A stretch of 24,047 bases of DNA from Rhizophlyctis rosea (Eukaryota > Chytridiomycota > Chytridiomycetes > Rhizophlyctidales > Rhizophlyctidaceae), in NCBI GenBank assembly GCA_027596075.1, contig JADGJC010000474.1, forward strand, positions 1 to 24,047, read 5' to 3'. The position numbers and the translations under genes are program-made. Positions 17,064 through 24,047 of the stretch are shown here, in pieces. Every line of letters begins with the position of its first letter. Position 1 is the first letter of the stretch. The notes beneath the pieces are model-generated. The model was not told the origin of the DNA, ran no database searches, and saw only the letters and a list, made by a program, of their open reading frames with translations.

Positions 17064-19339
17064 TCTGGGTCTGTTACAATGTCCAAGTCAGTGCGGCACC
17101 TCAAAGCGTCCTTTACATCCGAACAAAAGACCTCCCACGACAGTCCAGAGAAGAAAACAAGCTTCTTGAACCACGAGAACACCATCGGCTCCTTCTCATA
17201 TGATGTTGGGGCCCCCGAAACTGAAAAAGCCTTTGTTCCTCGATACTTCACGGCTTGCGCCAAACCACCGCAAATGCTTTCCAACTTCAACATCGGCAAC
17301 GGCAACGACGAGACCTGGCTAGGACTTGCATTGGTTTCCTGGCATGACGGAGAAGGAATGAAGGCCCATCCACGCATTCCCGCCGACATCGTGGTTGCCC
17401 TTGACATTTCCGGTTCCATGGATTGCACCTTCAGCGACGATTATGAGGAAGATGCCGCCGATGCCCGCAAAACCAAGCTTGAAGTGGCGATCACCGGATT
17501 GAAGGCGGTTTTGGGACGGTTGAGACCAGATGACAGGTTCGGCCTCGTTCTCTTCAACCACGACACCGAAACTCTCTGCAAATTGACCCAAAAATCGTCC
17601 CTCGATATCACTGATCTCATCCGCAAACTCGATCGCCTGCAGGCGGGAGGCGGAACACACTTGACTGGTGGTGTCCAAGCGGCAGCTTCACTCTTTGATT
17701 CCCCGAAATCATCGTCTGAGTTCACCGATCTCGACGAAGCCGTGCAAGTCGGCGCGCGGTCGCGTCGTATCATCTTCGCAACAGACCTGTGCTCCAGTGC
17801 CAAAGACAGGGGTGACGAGGATACGTTGCTTCAATTTACAGCGTCAAATGCAGCACCACTACCCGGAGGAATTTACACCACGGTCATCGGGGTCGGAATG
17901 GATTTCAACGTCGCGCTCGTCCAGAAAATCTCCAAAACTCAAGGCTGCCGCTACGCGTCGATCACGAGCTCGGCGGAATTCTCCCGCACCATCGAAGACG
18001 ACTTCGACCACGATGTCGTACCAGTGGCTTTCGACATTGAGGTGAAGATTGAAGATGGTGGGAAGAAGGGTTGGAAGGTGGAGAAAGGTTTCGGGAGTCC
18101 GGAATTGGTGGCCTTGAATGAAAAGAAATCGGACAAGATTCACTTCTCGTCGGAATTCCCACTTCCTCATGATAAGGATGGATTGAGCAAGGGAGGGTTG
18201 GTGCTCTTCAAGCTGGCGCCTACCAAGGACAATGTCAATGGGGCGGCGGACAAGATTACGGTCCGGACGTCGTGGAAGGATCACACTGCAAAGGAGCACG
18301 TTGACGTGCAGCTCATCTCCCTGCCAACCCTCCAACCACCAACTGCGGCAACTGCACCCCCATCGCCCGCTGCCGTCGCACTCGAACCTCACTTCACCAA
18401 TGCCTACTCGTCAACTGCTGTGCGCAAAGCCATTGCGCTGGTTCATTACATCAACCTCCACACGGCCTACATCCTGGACGACCTCAACCCAGAACATCAC
18501 AAGAAGCCGGCACCTCCAACACCCGCAAAATCCAGCCGTACATGGATGGCCAACCGACCCCCACCGAGCCCCAGCAAAGCCTCGTCTGTCGCGACCGTGC
18601 AGCACCACACCCGCACGGCACAAACCTTCACGTCCTTCCTGTCTTGGTTCAAGTCGGAGTTGGCGGCGTGCGGGGACCGGAGCTTGGAAGGTGGCAACCA
18701 GTCGTACGTGGAGATTGTGGAGAAGGTTGTGGAATTGGAGTGGGCGGAAGTGCAGGATCTTGTGAGGGAGGTTGAGAGGGCGGAGAAGAGGGATGGGAGG
18801 CTGAAGAAGGGGAAGAGTAAGGAGGAAGGTGCGGCGGGAGGGCCGAGTGGGAGTGGGGGCGCGGTGGACATGATTGGAAAGGAGGTTGAGTGTACGATCT
18901 GTTTGGTGAGTCACTTTGTCGAGGCATAAGAATCATATGGGCAGCAGTGTCATAAACCCAACTAATTTGTTTATAGGAAATCTTCACCGACCCCGTCCAA
19001 CTCGCCACCTGCCTCCACACCTTCTGCCGCGAATGCCTCACCACCCACGTGCGCACGGGCGTCGACGGCGCCGTCATCTGTCCCAATTGCAAAGCCGTCA
19101 CGCCACACGCCGGAATCAAGGCGAACTTTGCACTCGCAAATGTCGCGCACTTGGTTAGGAAGGCGCAGGCGCAGGCTAAGGTTGAGGAGGAAAAGCAGGA
19201 GGAGAGTCCAAAGGCGGTGGGACGGAGGGAGTCGGCTTTGGATGCGGTCAAGAGGGTGTTCGGGGACTTGGATGCCGTTCGGGAGGAGGATGAGGAGGTT
19301 GCGATGGAGGAGGCGGAAGTGCCTTTGGTGGCTGCTCGC

Positions 19340-19380
<41 letters not shown>

Positions 19381-19597
19381 TGAACAGGTGCGTTGATCGA
19401 TTTGTAGTCTTGATTAGTTCGTAAGTATTGATACTAAGATTCGATCATTAAATCAGATGGCCATCCCAGCTGCTCCGGTGGGAAGTGCCGCTGCCGGCAA
19501 TGGACCGCCTGCTCCTGCTGGCACTCCAAATTTGCGGAAGAGGCAATTGGCGGAAGCAGAAGGAACTCCTCGTCGCTCGCCCAGGTTCAAGAAGTAA
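16948..19597 (+). CDS. VWA-domain plus C3HC4 RING protein with histone-H3-like N-terminus, putative E3 ubiquitin ligase
   Basis: Four exons: 16948-16969, 17038-18905, 18977-19387, 19457-19597; 813 aa with closed phases. The start is the first AUG after a TATA box, in a good context (AAGATGG). Residues 1-16 read MARTKQTARSTTGGHA, an H3-tail look-alike. A VWA domain begins near residue 124 with the MIDAS motif ALDISGSMD (D130, S132, S134), then FGLVLFN and GGGTHLTGG. A helical region follows, then a RING finger with spacing C626-x2-C629-x12-C642-x-H644-x2-C647-x2-C650-x14-C665-x2-C668. A (GCT)12-encoded poly-Ala tract and a basic tail (LRKRQ, PRRSPRFKK) that could be a nuclear signal end the protein. 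A RING of this type normally binds an E2. Substrates are unknown. A later ATG at 17079 (Met22) would give a protein without the H3-like part. Confidence 0.88.
19343..19378 (+). repeat. (GCT)12 microsatellite encoding poly-alanine
   Basis: Twelve perfect GCT codons, preceded by TCT and followed by CCT, lie in exon 3 of the VWA-RING gene. The tract lies between an acidic stretch and the intron 3 donor. Its uninterrupted nature implies length instability. Confidence 0.95.
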
Positions 19598-19782
19598 GAC
19601 CAATGGAACGCTTTGGTTCATGAAACCGGGCAAAGGGGAAACCACAAAAAAAGCCAAAAAAAAGTTGTATCGCATTCGTTTAGCATTATATCACCCTTTT
19701 TGTTTGTAAACAAAGATTGCAGTTGCACAACCCGCTTGATCCGTAGTTGTTTGCTAGTATCATTGATTGATTTTCATCAATT

Positions 19783-22700
19783 CTAAGCAACCCCATTCCC
19801 TTCTCCCTCCATCCCACCATCATCACCCACAACACCCGAACCCCTTAACTCCGTAATCAACTCCCTGATCACAGGATACTCCGGACAAAACTCCTTCTCG
19901 CCCTTCTTACTAACATCCTCCACATAAACGTCTAAACACCGTTCTAGCAGATCAAGCGCATCACTCTCCTCATGTGTGTCCAGCCACTCGGAATACTGAG
20001 CTTCCGTCCATCCAAAGATTATTGTTGGTAACTGGATTTGTGGGTATACGCGGGAGAAGAGGTGGTGCAGGATGACTAAGGGAGGGAGGGAGGAGGTTGT
20101 GGTTGCTGAGGAGGCTATTTGGTTGAGGTCGAGGAAGAGGAGAGGCCTGTGTGTCATGATATTGATACGAAGTTTTGCGGAAATGGATTCATCAACAAAC
20201 ACTCTCACATGGAAGCCGATTGGAACGTGCATGAGTAGCTTGCACTTACTTGAATGCTCGTAAGGCTCGGTAACTCTGTCGCACATCCGTCTCCAGCCTC
20301 ATATGTCCCGCCGTGAACCATTGATTTAATGTGAATTCCAGCTGCGTCATGTCGCCCGCCAGCCGCATTTTGACCGGTTCAGATAGCGGGCGGACGATGC
20401 TGGCATGACGCAAGAAGAAATCAATGATTCGCGCCCCTACGGTTCGTATCCTATCAAGACGTCAAGGGAAACATCAATGCTTGGATCCCTCTTTGAATCA
20501 AAACAAACAGAACAATTACCAATCCTTCGATTCTTCCCCGCACTGGAATCGCGATAGAATCTCTCGTTGAACCCAGCGGATTTTACTGGCGAGTTCCACT
20601 ACGTAGGGACTAGTCGAAGATGAAGGCCGTGGTGGTGACCCTCCCCGCCCAGCAGGTCTTTGATAGCGGCTGAGTAGTTGTTAATGGAAAGCAATCGAAT
20701 TCAACATACCCTGTATCGTCTCCATGATGCATCTTCAGGATGGTTCCTTCCAATTCCCGAGTGACCTCGTTGAGTAAGGGTTCAACTACGCCTTGTATAA
20801 GGTTTGCCAACGTCTATTTTAAAGCGTCACAAAGTGTTGATATGCAATTCATAGCAACCATTGGTGGGTCACTTACATCCAGCGCCTCTCCAATGACGTC
20901 GACGACGGCCGACTCTCCATACTCCTCCAAAGTGCGCCATACACTCTCTTGTAGCCACCACAAACAATTCACAATCTCAATGTTGAGTAACTGCGATTGC
21001 GTCGCGGTCCCTACGCCAGATACCTGATATGCGTATGGATCTGTCGCTGACTATTTATTGAACCATTGTCAGCAAATTGTTGCAGACTGCTTGCATTGAA
21101 AGGGAGAATGTTTGCGCACCAAACTTTCACACTTCACAGCATACAACTTGATCGCTTTCGTCACATTTTTGCCCACCGATACCAGCAGAGTGGCATCAAA
21201 CTTCACTAGATCCAATTCGCTGCAATTGAGCAAAGTTGTTGATGAGTGCGCGATTCATACGACGTAACGCACAACACATGTCTCACCCCGAAATGCTCCG
21301 AGCGATCTTATCAACGTCATCTCGCTGAGGCACGAACACAGAACCGGGGACGGGCTTACTCGGGAACGCCGCATTAACGAATTCCATCAGACGAGTCAAG
21401 GATTTGGATAGATACGCGGCTTCGAACGGCGCTAGCGTTTTCAATAGGAACGTGCTCTCAGGACTGTATCAAGAACTTTCAGCAATTCAAAAGGTTCCAG
21501 CAGTGACCGTCGACCCCAATCGCACCTATGTGACTCTCGACTGAACACACTCCCACTGATCACAGCGACTCGGCTAAAGAAGTCATGGAACAGCCGTAAC
21601 AGTTTGGGATAACTAACTTGGAACACCTGCTGCAAAAGCTGGGATGCTGAGGTTGGGTAAGTCCGATCTCCTCTTTCAGAACATCCCAAAGTAACATTTG
21701 AGAACGTACCGCTTGACTTGGTTGCCAATCGAAGCTCTCTGTCAAAACTACTTGAAAGGACTTGCCAGAAGAAAGTGATGATATTTCCGTCCATGTTCTG
21801 ATGTGCAACGAAGTCAGCGGCCAAGCCTTCGATTTGGGTCTTCGAATTTCCTTACTTTGGCGACCTCATCCAAGAAGGAGACATGTGTTAAAGGATCCCG
21901 CTTTCGACTCAAAACGCGTTCCATTAGATAGACCTGCACAAGTTGATAAACATTATGGCAACCAAATGCAGCCAAGTTAAAGAGGTAAAACCTTAGCAGC
22001 TCTTTCGTATATCACGTCCATGAGCTGTTCCATCCTGGTCCACAGCACACTGTTGAAAGCAGAAGCTATTGCAGCCTTGGACGGCTGATCACCGGTTTTC
22101 CGAGCAGATGCCATTGCCTCTGCCAAGAACATGAGCCTTCCAAACACTTTTCTGGGAGTAATGCCTTTTAAGCAACCCACCCCTATTCAGTGATGCGAAA
22201 TCGAACGCATGTCGCATCTCTTCAGCTATCTGTTCCAGCATCTTCTCAATGACGTCCTGCGCCTGTTCAGCCATCTGTCCAAGGTTATGGAACACTTGCA
22301 AAGCAGCAGCAACTTCGGTTTGGTTCTGCACGATGTGTCAGAGACGCACAAGGAAGAGTGCTCCAGGACATGCGGTTCAAACCTGGCTCGTCATTCCGCG
22401 TTCCAGGAGCGCTTGTGCTCCTGCTGTGATTTGCTTCCTGGCAGCCGCTATGCTCTCAAGTTCAACATCAACGACATTGATGCCGTTCAGGTCCGCGTCC
22501 TTGATTATGCTGTCTATTGACGTCACGGTAAATCAACACCGGTGGTACTGTACGAGGCGTGACTATAGCAAGCTCACCCAGCTCATTCACGCTGAGCGCC
22601 GCCTTTGCCAACTCTCGCTCTCCGCCGGGCAACTGCGTTTCCAAGCGTTTGACCAAGTACAGGAAGCGGATGACTCGCCGCAGTACTTCTGACGCTGCTT

Positions 22701-23372
22701 GGATCCGTTCCAGCTCAGTTGTCTTTGCTTGGATTTCAGAGTATGGGTCACGGATCTTGGAGCGGACTCTGAAAGAGCAAGCCTCCGTAAGTCACGACCC
22801 TCAATACCCGGCAACTGGCGTGTGATTGATCCACGCACCGGTCAAATGAAGCGTTCAATGCTTCGATCTTCTGCCGTACAGTGCCCAAAACACCTTCAAG
22901 ATGCGATAGGCCCGTTACTTGGTGCAGAAGTTCTTCGTAGTGTGTTGTGACCTGTTTGTAAATATTGACTGCACAGTCAATTGCACCGACCGCCAAAGTG
23001 CCCTAACCTGTTCCTGAACTTGTTTGTTCAAATGATCGATACCAAAGCTCAACTTCGCAAGAGCAGTTTGTACGTCCATTCCATGGAACGCTACGGTTGC
23101 GAAAAGCAGTGGGTCACTTCATTTTGCTGCTCTCAACACTGCGCGTGTGTGAACTGGGGCCACTCTTACCACTGCCGACAGGGGCTTGCAAAATAACGTT
23201 GGCATATTCGGACGGTTCAAAAGCCTCCTCAAGAAAGTCTTTATAGTCTATTGAAAGCGTGAGCTACACTTCAGCACCCTTAAATTCCAAGAGAGTGGTG
23301 TGTTTTCATACCAGGATGAGAAAGCAGGGACTCGGTCGTCCGTGGCAAAGTTGCGCCGTTTCCAGTTGTCAT
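19783..23372 (-). CDS. COG5: Conserved oligomeric Golgi complex subunit 5
   Basis: Eighteen exons on the minus strand: 23372-23312, 23247-23170, 23090-23008, 22951-22839, 22768-22578, 22513-22383, 22325-22181, 22119-21992, 21933-21856, 21797-21710, 21646-21526, 21463-21287, 21219-21120, 21050-20877, 20813-20710, 20657-20520, 20450-20250, 20146-19783. Phases close throughout to 824 aa, near the length of animal COG5. Diagnostic segments are HPDYKDFLEEAFEPSEYAN, HQVTGLSHLEGVL, AAALQVFHNLGQ, LWTRMEQLMDVIYE, YPKLLRLFHDFF, LAPFEAAYLSKSLTRLM, RHASIVRPLSEPVKMRLAGD and PLLFLDLNQI, ending with GEKEFCPEYPVIRELI. COG5 is in lobe B of the COG tethering complex, which handles retrograde intra-Golgi traffic on the cytosolic face (family knowledge). 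In-frame ATGs at 23405 and 23570 could extend the start. The C-terminal tail after ELRGSG is Gly/Glu-rich. Confidence 0.94.
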
Positions 23373-24047
23373 TGAACTGCCACGTCTGAGGCTTCCTGTA
23401 AGCATTTTATCTTCGTTATGAGTGTGCCCTATTGAGAGTTGACATCTGATAAGAGTTTCTCCTCCCTCACAATAATGTGGGATTAGTTTGGGAATGGTGG
23501 GAAAGTCTTGGGGAGAGGTTTTGGCCCAGGCGCGAGTTGGCGCCACGCGTCGCACGATGCGAAGCCACATGAACCCTGAGACCCTGTCCACACCAAACTG
23601 CGTGATTTGGAGGAATGTAAACAATCAAAGTTGTTCTTATCAAAATCCACTGGCGGATGGATGGATAGGTTGGGCGCATGGCCATCCAGATTATATCGTG
23701 ATTTGATATTCACCAGATGTCTGAACGTTTATTCATCTGTGATCTCATCTTTCTTCATGAGTCTCGCATCTGTTTAGGCGAGATTATAATAACTCTCTCG
23801 AGACTCGCACCCTTCTCTCCCAAAGAGTGCCTCGATGGTGCCAAATTGCTACAATATTTGCGGGCTGCCATTAATGCGTTCATCTCCATCTAAACCCAAA
23901 AGCAACGTTTTCACCCACCCCAAAATCATTTCAAAACTTTGATTTTTTTCGTTTTCATTTTACTTACAACCATAGGCATAGATATATTACCATTCAGCTA
24001 CAAAAAAACAGTCCCTTCATGCGTCCGCCTGCACTACTCTGGGGGGG
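23373..24047. other. COG5 upstream region and sequence end
   Basis: Apart from the COG5 promoter I see nothing I can support. Several frames of 70 to 114 codons are open on the minus strand, without domain signals. An 8-bp inverted repeat (GAGTCTCG at 23759-23766 and CGAGACTC at 23799-23806) is present. The last 140 bp are A/T-rich, and the window ends in a run of seven G. Confidence 0.4.

Noticed and set aside
18649..19251. 200-codon antisense open frame in the VWA-RING gene
   Set aside because: It overlaps the well-supported RING exon on the other strand. Its Pro/Ser/His-rich content is the shadow of a GC-biased coding strand.

Overview
The window reads as nuclear DNA of an early-diverging, probably zoosporic (chytrid-like) fungus. 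The evidence is dense short GT-AG introns (35 to 107 nt, up to 28 exons in one gene), a fungal-type mitochondrial ribosomal protein (mL58), and a very large TmcB-like membrane protein of a family that is expanded in chytrids. The taxon is an inference. No rRNA, tRNA, CRISPR, phage or bacterial operon signal was seen. The sequence ends in a G run, so it may be a whole small scaffold.

Layout. 259-1203 (-) YIP1/YIPF5; 1524-2447 (+) CWC15 splicing factor; 2713-3195 (-) mL58; 3626-4705 (+) BOS1/membrin SNARE; 5026-5793 (+) METTL21D-like lysine methyltransferase; 5989-6944 (-) dienelactone-hydrolase-family protein; 6945-8024 non-coding with small repeats; 8025-13784 (+) TmcB-like gene; 13785-14888 repeat-rich, non-coding, carrying a 73-bp copy of exon 4 of the TmcB-like gene; 14889-16439 (-) unrecognised multi-pass membrane protein; 16948-19597 (+) VWA plus RING protein with a histone-H3-like N-terminus; 19783-23372 (-) COG5; 23373-24047 nothing supported. 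Gene models were spliced by hand: exon phases close in every gene except for one apparent 1-nt deficit and one in-frame TGA in the TmcB-like gene.

The most striking result is the start of the VWA-RING gene. The first AUG downstream of a TATA box begins a 22-nt exon that splices to give MARTKQTARSTTGGHA, matching the histone H3 tail ARTKQTAR exactly for eight residues and then through TGG and A15. The protein has a MIDAS-type VWA domain, a canonical C3HC4 RING and a basic C-terminus, so it looks like a ubiquitin ligase carrying an H3-tail mimic.

Otherwise the genes are mostly single-copy housekeeping genes. Three of them (YIP1, BOS1, COG5) act in ER-Golgi vesicle traffic. Neighbouring genes often share divergent promoters (YIP1/CWC15, mL58/BOS1, membrane protein/VWA-RING).
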